From Geomonas agri (lineage in GTDB: Bacteria; Desulfobacterota; Desulfuromonadia; Geobacterales; Geobacteraceae), in assembly GCF_020179605.1 (NCBI RefSeq), contig NZ_JAINZO010000001.1, forward strand, positions 868,001-932,000: a DNA stretch of 64,000 bases. Reading direction: 5' to 3'. A program made the translations under genes and the position numbers. Below the pieces are notes generated by a model that saw only the letters and a list, made by a program, of their open reading frames with translations, searched no databases and had not been told where the DNA came from. Positions 8,434 to 16,122 of the stretch are shown in pieces; position 1 is the first letter of the stretch; each line of letters starts with the position of its first letter.

Positions 8434-8979
8434 TTATCGAATACCATCTTTCTTCTGCATCCTTCTGAACTCCCAAGGAGGCTGCGGGTTCTCCTGCCGC
8501 CACAGCCCCCGTCGCTGCCGCCTAGCCTCTTCCTCCGTCTGGATGTAATTAGAAGCATAGGGCCGCTCCAGGTACTGCCGGTACGCCCAGGCAACCCCCT
8601 CCCGCACCATCTCCTGGTTGATGTCCCGCCGGCCAAGGCGCACCACAGACACCGCGCGCCGGTATCGGTCGATGTCCCGCACCTCGACCGTCACCCTCTG
8701 CCCGCCGATCTTCCCCTTGAGCGCCTGAAAGGCCTCCTCCCCATAGGGTTGCCCTGGCTTGGACACCCGGCCCGTCTTTCGGTTTCGCTTCTCCGTCTCC
8801 GGCGCGTCGATACCGTACAACCGCACCTTCACCCTGGTCCCCAGGGCATCCTGCACCTGCACCGTGTCCCCATCGCTGACCTTTGAGACGGTTCCCTCGA
8901 TGATCCTGGTCGGTCCCTTTGCCCAGGCCCAACCGGCACTCAACGCGAAAAACAGCGCCAAGATGAAAATCCTTCTCAT
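8434..8979 (-). CDS. Secreted thermonuclease (SNase family)
   Basis: A 181-residue nuclease with a signal peptide (MRRIFILALFFALSAGWAWA). The Staphylococcal nuclease fold shows DGDTV (37-41), VRLYGIDAPE with R53 and E61, and the DRYRR segment (104-108) supplying the second catalytic Arg. GLWRQ and PW motifs lie near the C-terminus. It hydrolyses DNA and RNA with Ca2+ in the periplasm or outside the cell. Length is usual. A start at 8979 fits the signal peptide, with GGAGG upstream. A partial, frameshifted relative lies at 440-806, so the gene belongs to a duplicated family in this genome. Confidence 0.92.
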   Translation of the reverse strand: MRRIFILALFFALSAGWAWAKGPTRIIEGTVSKVSDGDTVQVQDALGTRVKVRLYGIDAPETEKRNRKTGRVSKPGQPYGEEAFQALKGKIGGQRVTVEVRDIDRYRRAVSVVRLGRRDINQEMVREGVAWAYRQYLERPYASNYIQTEEEARRQRRGLWRQENPQPPWEFRRMQKKDGIR

Positions 8980-9027
8980 ATGCCCTCCATAACTAACAAG
9001 GCCATCCTGCTCTCTAGCCGTCTTTGA

Positions 9028-9807
9028 TCAGTCCCAGGCAAAAGCCGCCATGGAAATCGCCCCATAGGTAAAGCCGTCATGGAGAACTCGTCCACCCGCC
9101 CGTCCGGCCCCCATGGCAACGAACAGCGGCAGGAAGTGTTCCGGCGTGGGATGGTTTCTTGGTGCAGCCGGCCCCAGGCGGCGGTAGTCAGTGAGCGCTT
9201 CGACACGGTTTGCAGTCACTGACTCCGCAACCCACTCCGCAAATGCACTGGCATAAGGGAGGGGAGGTGCCCCCAAGTCTCTCCCGAAGAAATCGGCAAG
9301 ATTGTGGGTTACGGCACCACTTCCCATGATCAGGACGCCTTGTTCACGAAGTGGAGCCAAGGCCCGCCCTATGGCGAGATGGTGACCAGGATCCAGGTGA
9401 GGTTGCACGGAAAGCTGAATCACCGGGATGTCCGTCTCGGGGTACATCAGCATCAGCGGGACCCAGGTCCCGTGGTCGAGCCCCCTGGAGCTGTCCTTGC
9501 CGCCGGGGATCCCCTGCTCCTTCAGCAGCGAAAGCACCTTCTGCCCCAATACCGGGTCACCCGGCGCCTGATACGCAAGCGAATACAGCTCCTCCGCGAA
9601 GCCGCCGAAGTCGTACATGGTCTCCGGCCGCGGGCTGATGCTCACTCTCGGTTCCGCCGTGGTCCAGTGGGCCGAAACCGATACAATGGCGCGAGGCCTC
9701 CCGAGTTGCTGCCCCAGTAGCTTAAGAAAGTCACGGGTCGGGCACTCGTCGATGATCAGGCTTGGTGCCCCGTGTGACACAAAAATGGCAGGCATGGTAG
9801 TCGACAT
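9028..9807 (-). CDS. Extradiol ring-cleavage dioxygenase-like protein (YgiD/DODA)
   Basis: A 259-residue member of the class III extradiol dioxygenase/DODA family. It begins PAIFVSHGAPSLII, where the His of SHG is a usual metal ligand. It continues with VSAHWTT and RGLDHGTWVPLMLMYP, which carry the other family histidines, and GSGAVTHNL near the end. Bacterial YgiD proteins open DOPA-like catechols using a divalent metal; the physiological substrate here is unknown. Start at 9807 has AAGGAGG 5-6 bases upstream. It is followed on the same strand by the thermonuclease and preceded by a nitroreductase, 27 bases away, so co-transcription with the latter is likely. Confidence 0.88.
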   Translation of the reverse strand: MSTTMPAIFVSHGAPSLIIDECPTRDFLKLLGQQLGRPRAIVSVSAHWTTAEPRVSISPRPETMYDFGGFAEELYSLAYQAPGDPVLGQKVLSLLKEQGIPGGKDSSRGLDHGTWVPLMLMYPETDIPVIQLSVQPHLDPGHHLAIGRALAPLREQGVLIMGSGAVTHNLADFFGRDLGAPPLPYASAFAEWVAESVTANRVEALTDYRRLGPAAPRNHPTPEHFLPLFVAMGAGRAGGRVLHDGFTYGAISMAAFAWD

Positions 9808-9834
9808 GGTTTCCTCCTTCGTGCGCCGCTGGCG

Positions 9835-10437
9835 CTATCTGAAGAGACTCACCCGCTGTGCCAGGGGGAGATACTCTTTTGGCGCCGGCTCCGCGATCGG
9901 CTTCCCGAACGGCATCTGGGCGATGAGCTTCCAGGAACGGTCTATCCCCCAGGCGGTCCTGACGGCGCTATCGATCACCGGGTTGTAATGCTGCAGCGAT
10001 GCACCCCAACCCTCGGACTCCAGGGCGGTCCAGATCGCAAACTGTAGCATACCTGACGATTGCTGGGACCAGATCGGAAAGTTTTCCCGATACGGGGGGA
10101 ACTTCGCTTGCAGATCTTCGATGGTGGCCTGGTCCTCGAAAAAGAGGATGGAGCCGTAGCCGCTGCGGAAGGCTTTGTCGATTTTTTCTTCCGTTGCTGC
10201 AAAGTTTTCTGGCGGCACTAGCCGGCGCAGCTCATCTTTGGTCAAGTCCCACAGGCGTTCGTGTTGCTCCCCAAGGAGTATCACAACCCGTGCGCTTTGC
10301 GAGTTGAATGAAGAGGGAACGTGCTGGACTGCAGTGTTCACGATCTCCTCAATTACCCGATCATCGGTAACTTTTTGGTTGTTGATCGCATAGTGGGTTC
10401 TTCTGCTCTTTATGGCGTCCCAGTAAAGTGTGGTCAT
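9835..10437 (-). CDS. Nitroreductase family protein (FMN oxidoreductase)
   Basis: A 200-residue protein of the nitroreductase fold. The N-terminal SRRTHYAINNQKV supplies the Arg-Arg flavin-phosphate contact, PSSFNSQSARVVIL is the characteristic second FMN motif, and GWGASLQHYNP lies in the C-terminal half. Its closest type is the short fungal/bacterial oxidoreductase subgroup acting in fatty-acid or stress responses. Members use NAD(P)H to reduce nitro or quinone compounds in the cytosol; the substrate is not predictable. It lies 27 bases upstream of the dioxygenase-like gene on the same strand, suggesting a two-gene unit for aromatic or redox stress. Confidence 0.85.
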   Translation of the reverse strand: MTTLYWDAIKSRRTHYAINNQKVTDDRVIEEIVNTAVQHVPSSFNSQSARVVILLGEQHERLWDLTKDELRRLVPPENFAATEEKIDKAFRSGYGSILFFEDQATIEDLQAKFPPYRENFPIWSQQSSGMLQFAIWTALESEGWGASLQHYNPVIDSAVRTAWGIDRSWKLIAQMPFGKPIAEPAPKEYLPLAQRVSLFR

Positions 10438-10625
10438 TGCAATAGCCTCCGTTGAATTTTTTTGCTGTTTAAGCTCCCCCTGGCCAATTTGCGTGGGTGT
10501 CGAGTCACGGTGGAAGGAGCTAGCTTCGAGCGACCATCAATTTTAAATCATACAATTTAACATTAAACTATCAGGTTGCTGATTTTGGTGTCAATCACTT
10601 TTTGAGGTCGGAATGCGCAAGGTGG

Positions 10626-11291
10626 CTAGGCCGGCGCGATCAACTCGCAGCTGTCATATTTCGGCGTGTTGACCAGCGGCGACACCTGCCACATCTCCAA
10701 AAGGTCGGCAGGGTAAGGCTGAAAAAAAACGGAGAGGGGCGTCGGATCGGTAAGGTGCCGGTCGAGCCAGCGCCCGCACTCGTCCGGGTGCAGGATCACC
10801 GGCATGCGCTCGTGGATGGACTCCAACAGCCTGTTGGCGCCCGTGGTCAGGATGGTGAAGGACTCAACCTGCTCCCCCTCGGGCGACTTCCAGGTCTCCC
10901 AGAGCCCCGCGAACAGCATGGGGAGCCCCTCACGGATGCGGATATAGTGGGGGATCTTCGCCTTCCCTTCATGCCGCCACCCGTAAAAGCCCGAAGCGGG
11001 GATCACGCAGCGGCGGTATTTGAAGGCCTGGCGGAAGGAAGGCTTCTCCTGGAGCGTCTCCGACCGCGCGTTGATCATCTTGTAGCCGATCGACCTTTCC
11101 TTGGCCCACGCGGGAATCAGCCCCCAGTACAAAAGGTCGAGCCTATTGTCCCCGTCCGCACCTTCCCTGACCACCGCTACCTCCTGGGTCGGGGCCACGT
11201 TGTATCGTGGCGCTAGATTGGGTACCTCTGCCAACCCCAAAGATTCCGAAAGTACCTTGGCAGGAACATCAACTGCGAATCGACCACACAC
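10626..11291 (-). CDS. SRAP abasic-site peptidase/crosslinker (HMCES/YedK family)
   Basis: A 221-residue SOS-response-associated peptidase that shields abasic sites in single-stranded DNA by a thiazolidine link through Cys2. The GTG start at 11291 was chosen because it gives MCGRF, with the essential Cys at position 2, and has AAGGAG about 10 bases upstream. An ATG three codons earlier (11300) has only two bases of spacing and would displace the catalytic cysteine. Other motifs: LAPRYNVAPTQ, GLIPAWAKE, MINARSETL with the catalytic Asn, CVIPASGFYGW, and HERMPVIL with the active-site His. A decayed C-terminal relative lies at 14952-15149. The open frame continues upstream to 11525 without family resemblance. 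Confidence 0.9.
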   Translation of the reverse strand: MCGRFAVDVPAKVLSESLGLAEVPNLAPRYNVAPTQEVAVVREGADGDNRLDLLYWGLIPAWAKERSIGYKMINARSETLQEKPSFRQAFKYRRCVIPASGFYGWRHEGKAKIPHYIRIREGLPMLFAGLWETWKSPEGEQVESFTILTTGANRLLESIHERMPVILHPDECGRWLDRHLTDPTPLSVFFQPYPADLLEMWQVSPLVNTPKYDSCELIAPA

Positions 11292-11581
11292 GCTGCACAT
11301 TCTCCTTTGAGAGAGGTGAGAGTCTTGAAGAGCGGCCTGCTGTTTTTTGAGGTACGTCCTGGTGCCGTCGGTTGATGAAGCATAGCCGTCGGCTATAAAA
11401 AATCTTAGCATCTGCTTGAACCGTTTTGTGGAGCTGGGCAGGGCGAGCGCATACTCCTCTTTAGTGGTCCCTTTTAGTTCCGGTCCTTCTCCGCCCCCCC
11501 AAAAAGAGTACCTACGTTCGCTCATCAGTTTCGCGTCCCCCCCTCACCCCGTCGGCGTGGCAGAAGCGGTTGTCGGCACAG

Positions 11582-11725
11582 TGCGTGCCAACAACCGCGG
11601 CCGTGGGGGTGGGCCGCGATCCGCTCCGCTCCAGCATTCCAGTACTTGATGGCGCGGTGGACGTCAACGAAGTAGACTCATTCGAACAGGCTCTCCAGGA
11701 TGAGGTCGGAGGAGACGGATTCCAT
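11582..11725 (-). pseudogene. Decayed N-terminus of a PAS-domain signalling protein
   Basis: From ATG at 11725 the minus strand reads MESVSSDLILESLFE, a stop (TGA, 11678-11680), then VYFVDVHRAIKYWNAGAERI. This matches the start of PAS-GGDEF proteins (L-x-DGVYFVD-x-x-RRI-x-YWN-x-GAE). The stop sits exactly where a glycine codon is expected. The rest of the protein is missing. The fragment begins two bases past the chemoreceptor stop codon, so the receptor tail may itself be a recombination junction. The remaining DNA between 11292 and 11581 holds nothing I can name. Confidence 0.55.
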
Positions 11726-11727
11726 GG

Positions 11728-13401
11728 TCAGTATGCCTCGAAGCCTTGGTCAAAGGTGTCATGGCGAATGTCAATATCGACCCCGTGCCTTTCCTTGGGC
11801 TGCTGTGATACACCAGCCTTACGCAAGGTATGTGAACTAGGAATCGCTTTACGTGCCTTAGCTTGCGGGGTGCAGGGCCGAGGCGCGGTGCTGCCACCAT
11901 CTATCTTGAAGAAGCTGATACTCGACTGCAACACCTCGGCCTGCGAGCTTAGCTCCTCTGCGGTTGAGGCCATCTCTTCGCTGGCAGATGCGTTCTGCTG
12001 GATGACCTGGTCGAGTTGCTGTACTGCCTTGTTGATTTGCTCAGCCCCAGTACCCTGCTCCCGACTCGCAGCACTGATCTCCTGAACCAGTTCGGCAGTC
12101 TTCAGGATGTCCGGCACCATCTGCACGAGCATCCCTCCCGCCTTCTCCGCAACATCCAAGCTATTAGCCGAGAGTTCAGAGATTTCTACCGCAGCCTTAT
12201 GGCTTCGCTCGGCAAGCTTCCGGACCTCCGCGGCCACCACAGCGAACCCTTTACCATGCTCTCCGGCACGCGCCGCCTCGATCGCAGCATTCAGCGCAAG
12301 AAGGTTGGTTTGTCGAGCGATCTCTTCGATAATGGTGATCTTCCCCGTTATCTCCCGCATGGCGTGTACAGTCTGCTCCACAGCCTTGCCGCTCTCCTTG
12401 GCACTCTCGGCACTATGCACCGCGATCTTCTCGGTCTGGGATGCATTGTCCGAATTGTGGCTGATGTTCGAGCTCATCTGCTCCATGCTACTGGAAACCT
12501 CTTCGGCCGCAGCAGCCTGCTCGCTCGCCCCCTGACTCATCTCAGTCGCGCTCGAAGAGAGCTCCACACTACCTGCAGCGACATTGCTTGAGGCGCTCTG
12601 CACTGAGGCTACGACCTCCTTAAGGTTACCGACCATCTCGTTCAGCGCTTGGGCAAGTTGTCCAACCTCGTCCTTGCTGCCAACTTCGAGGTTCTTGGTC
12701 AGATCTCCCTTCGAAATGGCATGGGCAAAATCTACCCCTTTGCGCAACGGGGCTGTGATCATCCGTGAAATAAAGAATCCCAGCAGAAGTGCGACGACCA
12801 TCCCCCCCGCCGCGGCCCCAATCATGGCCGAGGTTGCTTCACTGGCCACCTTCTCGTTCTTTTCCGCAGTCAGCTTTGCCTGGCTTACCTTTGAGTCTAC
12901 CAGCCGGTCCAACACCTCCTGGTAATGCATAGCAGCCTTCTTCCCGTCCCCCTGGAGGATGCTCTTGGCCTCGGCATCACGGTCGACCTTGGCAAGGTCC
13001 ATAACCTTCTCTATGTACTGCCCGTACTCCACTCTGACCTGCTTGTAGTCATCCAGTAGCTTACGTCCCTCTTCGGTCATGATAGTCTTCTCGACGGCGG
13101 CGACCTTCTCCCCAATACCGGTGCGCAAGTCCTTGATGGTTCCCAGAATCTTCTCCCTCTCGGCATTGTCGTTTGTCTCCACCAAATCGCGCAGATTGAT
13201 TCTGACCCTCTGAAAAGCAACTGCAATGGCACCTATCTCCTCCAAGGGAATCGTGACCTTTTCGTACATGAGCTGGTCGGCTGCCTTGATCGTATGGAGC
13301 TTCACGGTCCCGATCCACCCTACTCCGCCAGCAATCAATGCAAGCATCATGAAGCTCACCATCAGTTTCTTTCCGATACCCAGATTGAAGAACCAACCCA
13401 T
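11728..13401 (-). CDS. Methyl-accepting chemotaxis protein
   Basis: A 557-residue chemoreceptor. A first membrane helix (about 10-32) is followed by a four-helix-bundle periplasmic sensor (40-185) and a second membrane helix (190-212). HAMP (212-265) and a signalling domain with the conserved hairpin tip [20 protein letters not shown] come next. By family it binds a small molecule or a partner in the periplasm and controls CheA through CheW. Start at 13401 has GGAGGT 4-5 bases upstream. The C-terminal 60 residues are Pro/basic and end [13 protein letters not shown], without an obvious CheR-binding pentapeptide. A decayed copy of its 3' end lies at about 30430-30555. No che genes are adjacent. 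Confidence 0.92.
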   Translation of the reverse strand: MGWFFNLGIGKKLMVSFMMLALIAGGVGWIGTVKLHTIKAADQLMYEKVTIPLEEIGAIAVAFQRVRINLRDLVETNDNAEREKILGTIKDLRTGIGEKVAAVEKTIMTEEGRKLLDDYKQVRVEYGQYIEKVMDLAKVDRDAEAKSILQGDGKKAAMHYQEVLDRLVDSKVSQAKLTAEKNEKVASEATSAMIGAAAGGMVVALLLGFFISRMITAPLRKGVDFAHAISKGDLTKNLEVGSKDEVGQLAQALNEMVGNLKEVVASVQSASSNVAAGSVELSSSATEMSQGASEQAAAAEEVSSSMEQMSSNISHNSDNASQTEKIAVHSAESAKESGKAVEQTVHAMREITGKITIIEEIARQTNLLALNAAIEAARAGEHGKGFAVVAAEVRKLAERSHKAAVEISELSANSLDVAEKAGGMLVQMVPDILKTAELVQEISAASREQGTGAEQINKAVQQLDQVIQQNASASEEMASTAEELSSQAEVLQSSISFFKIDGGSTAPRPCTPQAKARKAIPSSHTLRKAGVSQQPKERHGVDIDIRHDTFDQGFEAY

Positions 13402-14142
13402 TCTTACCTCCACCCTCCGCTGGATTTGCCCCTGCATGTCACGGAACTGCGTCGCGATGAAGGAGCACACAAGATCTTCTAACTATCGGCGCACTAGATA
13501 AGAACTTAAGCCAGGATCTCTGGCTGCTTCCAACACAGGTCGCGCCAGTTCCACGAAGGGCTGGAAGCTTGTGGGACTGGTTCGTCGTCAGGCTGACGGC
13601 GCCTCTGCTTGCTTCCAATACTTGCTTACGGGGACCATAGTGCCGCCCAAAGTAAAGGTCTCCGAGGAAATTGCCCTCGACCTGGAGGAGTGGAGGGCCT
13701 GGCAAATTACCTGCTTCTACTCCACGCTTTTATTGCCCCGTAGCGGAATCTACCTCTCATGCCTCGCCCACCTCCAACTATTTCATTAATCGTTGTACAG
13801 TCTGGTTAGATTCGACACCTTTCCACTGCCTCTGTGGATAAGACCTCAAATCCTGTGGATAAGTGCACTGGTTGTGACGCAAAAATAGGCACTTTTACGG
13901 TTTGCACATTTTCTGCACAATCACGTAAGTAGCTGTAATTACGTGTCAATATCTATTTAATGTGTCTTGTGACTGGTAGAGAGCATGCAGTTTTTTGCAA
14001 TGTATCGGCAACGAATGAACAAAGGTGGATAAGTAACTAAAATCACGAGGTGAAAGGCAGGTGCTTGTAGCAGTAATTATTTGCTGTGACCTTCAATCAT
14101 TAGAACAAACGGAGGAACGATAAGGCAATTAAGACTCCTTCT
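13402..14142. other. Non-coding stretch, AT-rich in part
   Basis: About 740 bases without a supportable gene. From 13800 on it is AT-rich and carries two perfect TGTGGATAA sites and one near-match, listed separately. Beyond them I see no tRNA, hairpin terminator or recognisable protein remnant. Confidence 0.5.
13833..13862 (-). promoter_or_regulatory. Pair of DnaA-box sequences
   Basis: TGTGGATAA occurs at 13833-13841 and 13854-13862, the exact complement of the consensus TTATCCACA. The sites are 21 bases apart, two helical turns, in the same orientation. A one-mismatch site, GGTGGATAA, lies at 14024-14032. The surrounding DNA is AT-rich. No dnaA, dnaN or parAB gene is nearby. A titration or regulatory cluster is therefore more likely than the chromosomal origin. 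Confidence 0.5.
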
Positions 14143-14330
14143 CCATTCTCGCCGACGATACCAGATTCGGTTTCAGCGCAGTTTTCCCAAAAATTAAAGT
14201 CGCTACTGACCTTGAGGACGCACTGGCCATACAACTGCACGGCTCGGAACGGCGCGCCCTGGAGGGCTTGGAGCAGAACCGTCTGAAGCTCCTTGCCGAC
14301 TTCGGGAGGGCCTGCGGAAAGGGAAGATAA
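14143..14330 (+). pseudogene. Second decayed copy of the kinase receiver 3' end
   Basis: Positions 14143-14200 match the 3' end of the kinase at 5233-7161: CATTCTCGCCGA, then CCAGATTCGGTTTCAGCGCAG and TTTTCCCAAAA. Translated, TRFGFSAVFPK corresponds to ARFGFSAVLPK of the intact receiver, but the Lys-Pro-Tyr end is altered. The reading frame then runs into an unrelated tail (HGSERRALEGLEQNRLKLLA) and stops at 14328-14330. No start or upstream domain exists. I infer a recombination relic. The following 350 bases (14331-14686) hold nothing recognisable. Confidence 0.55.
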
Positions 14331-14686
14331 GCGAAAGACCCGGATGCATGCGAAAGTTCATGCGAAAACCGGGGCTGCCTTGGAGAATCGGTAACGATTT
14401 TTATTAGATAGATGGAGCGGTAAACCTTGTAATATCTCCTAGCCGCCGTACAGTTATCTTTGATAAATTAGGCCTTTGGAGTCTTGGGTTAGCCCCAACG
14501 CCTCGGAACAGGACCGCCTATTGACGTCACCCGGGTATCACCTTAACAGAGGTACCTGCCAACAGCCTTGCAGTCACCTACCTCGGTGGTTACTAGACAG
14601 AGTTCAATGTAGATGCACAGTGGGAAAGTTGGTGGGGATCAGACAGCATCACAACAACTCAAAGTGATCTAAAGGGGGGGGCGGCC

Positions 14687-14947
14687 GTGGACATGGAGAA
14701 ACGAATTTCAGCCAGACTTACCTTTCGTGCGAAGGCATACATCCATTGGAATAATCACGACATTGAGGGGCAAGTGGAGAATGTCAGCGTTGATGGTGCC
14801 TTTGTGACGGCGGCTTCCAAGGTGCAAATAAACGACGTGGTCTCACTCACCATCAATGACACTCCCACCGTCGGCATAAATGCGAAGGTGGTTAGGTTGA
14901 CGAACACGGGGATGGGATTGAGGTTTGAAAAGGCGCTGCATTTTTAA
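14687..14947 (+). CDS. PilZ-domain protein (cyclic-di-GMP receptor candidate)
   Basis: An 86-residue single-domain PilZ protein. The ligand-binding signatures are present: R-x3-R near the start (KRISARLTF) and N-x-S-x2-G (NVSVDGAFV). The remainder forms the small beta-barrel ending MGLRFEK. By family it binds cyclic di-GMP and passes the signal to a partner protein. A GTG start at 14687 follows a G-rich ribosome site by about 5 bases; ATG at 14693 is an alternative. It is flanked by decayed DNA on both sides and has no operon partner. A diguanylate cyclase is encoded at 35927. Confidence 0.82.
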   Translation: MDMEKRISARLTFRAKAYIHWNNHDIEGQVENVSVDGAFVTAASKVQINDVVSLTINDTPTVGINAKVVRLTNTGMGLRFEKALHF

Positions 14948-14951
14948 GAAG

Positions 14952-15149
14952 AGGCACAGAATCGTTCTTGACGCTGTTAACCATCTGCGACTCCGGCCAC
15001 CTCTCCATGAGATCAGCAGGGTAATGCTGGAATTGATGTAACAGACCCGCCGTATTGCTCACTTGCCGATCCAAACACACCGGACACTCATCAGGAGATA
15101 GGATGCCCGGCAGCCTTTCCTGAGGCTGTACGAGTCGATTTGGGGCGGT
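14952..15149 (-). pseudogene. Decayed C-terminal end of an SRAP peptidase
   Basis: The minus strand reads TAPNRLVQPQERLPGILSPD, then ECPVCLDR and HYPADLMERWPESQMVN. This parallels the intact SRAP protein (TGANRLLESIHERMPVILHP, DECGRWLDRH, PYPADLLEMWQVSPLVN). The active-site His of HERMP is replaced by Gln. The N-terminal three quarters, including Cys2, are missing. The frame is joined upstream to an unrelated AAA+ fragment. This is a non-functional relic of a second SRAP gene. Confidence 0.7.
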
Positions 15150-15165
15150 TGTGTGTGGATCGAAC

Positions 15166-15423
15166 TTCATGGGCAAACAGTTCACTGTCGATCAGCGGTT
15201 GAAGGATGGCACCGTAGGTGACCTTGATGTAAGGGCCATTCTTGCGCGGGGAGCCGAAATTGATCGCGTTGGCGATTAGCTCCTTTCCCGTACCAGTTTT
15301 TTCCAAAGGTAGCACCGTGTTAGAAAGCTTAGTAAGCGGCCATACCATCTTCATGACGTTTCTGACCCCGGAATTCCCGCCGATAATGTCCTCTCCCGTC
15401 TGGGGAAAGAGCTCCCTTAGTTC
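15166..15423 (-). pseudogene. Fragment of a sigma-54 activator AAA+ domain
   Basis: The minus strand encodes ELRELFPQTGEDIIGGNSGV, then NTVLPLEKTGTGKELIANAI, then PRKNGPYIKVTYGAILQPLI and DSELFAHE. This is the start of an NtrC-type ATPase domain. The Walker A region GETGTGKE has become EKTGTGKE. The sequence breaks off where the GAFTGA loop should follow and runs into the SRAP relic. The receiver and DNA-binding ends are gone. The intact NtrC-type gene at 62227 shows what a complete domain looks like. The remaining bases to 15720 hold nothing recognisable. Confidence 0.7.
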
Positions 15424-15720
15424 GCTAGCGCAGGAACCTGTGCCCCCCAGGTGGCGGTGGCTCCGACTGCATGAACGTTAGCGCGAATCTCCTGCCGTAC
15501 CAGGATAACGGCTATTGCCTTGACGGCTTCTTAATGCCTTTACGGGACATTTTAACACCGTCTTTAGATGTTCAGAGATATGGTGATACCAAGGTGTAGA
15601 AAAACCAACTGGAGCATCGCCTTGAAGATCTTTCTTCATGTCCTGAAGCACCTCATCTCTACAATAGAGAACCGGTAAAGAGGGTGCCGCTGGCACGGTC
15701 TGATGTTGAAGGAGTGTGAG

Positions 15721-16104
15721 ATGAAAAAGTTGTCACTGCTGTTGACGTTGTCGGTATTCCTGGCCTCTCCCCTGTTCGCCGTTTCCTACCCCCCTTCCGT
15801 TCAGGAGCCTGTCTACCTGAAAGAGGACGATGTGATGACGACAGGGACCAAAGTGCATATGTTTCACAGTGGCACCCAGGATGTGCGTAACGCCAGCAAG
15901 ACGGGTGACATCCTGACCATTTACCGCGAGTACCCCCCCGATTTGGGGGTGGTAACCAAGCAGACCGGCAAGATCAAGGTAATCGGTACGATCGGTGATT
16001 ACTACTTCGAAGGGCACGTTATCGAGGGGTTTGCGCAACCGGGGAGTCTGGCAATGAAAGGCACAACGGCCTGCATCATTACCACTCGGCTCAAGCAGAA
16101 GTAA
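15721..16104 (+). CDS. Putative periplasmic protein preceding kdpA
   Basis: A 127-residue protein with a signal peptide (MKKLSLLLTLSVFLASPLFA) and a mature part of about 105 residues containing LTIYREYPPDLGVVTKQTGK. That mix resembles small beta-rich domains which follow LysM modules in some Geobacter proteins, but I cannot name the family. Start at 15721 has AAGGAG upstream. The stop is 18 bases before kdpA with no terminator between, so it is probably co-transcribed with the potassium pump. The usual small kdpF is not seen. Function unknown; an accessory role at the periplasmic side of Kdp is speculation. Confidence 0.75.
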   Translation: MKKLSLLLTLSVFLASPLFAVSYPPSVQEPVYLKEDDVMTTGTKVHMFHSGTQDVRNASKTGDILTIYREYPPDLGVVTKQTGKIKVIGTIGDYYFEGHVIEGFAQPGSLAMKGTTACIITTRLKQK

Positions 16105-16122
16105 AAAGACACGGAGAACACC

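Noticed and set aside
13833..13862. Chromosomal replication origin
   Set aside because: Two DnaA boxes only, no dnaA/dnaN/gidA/parA genes nearby and no clear AT-rich unwinding element.
14476..14667. Plus-strand open frame upstream of the PilZ gene
   Set aside because: No ribosome site, no family resemblance, atypical residue use.
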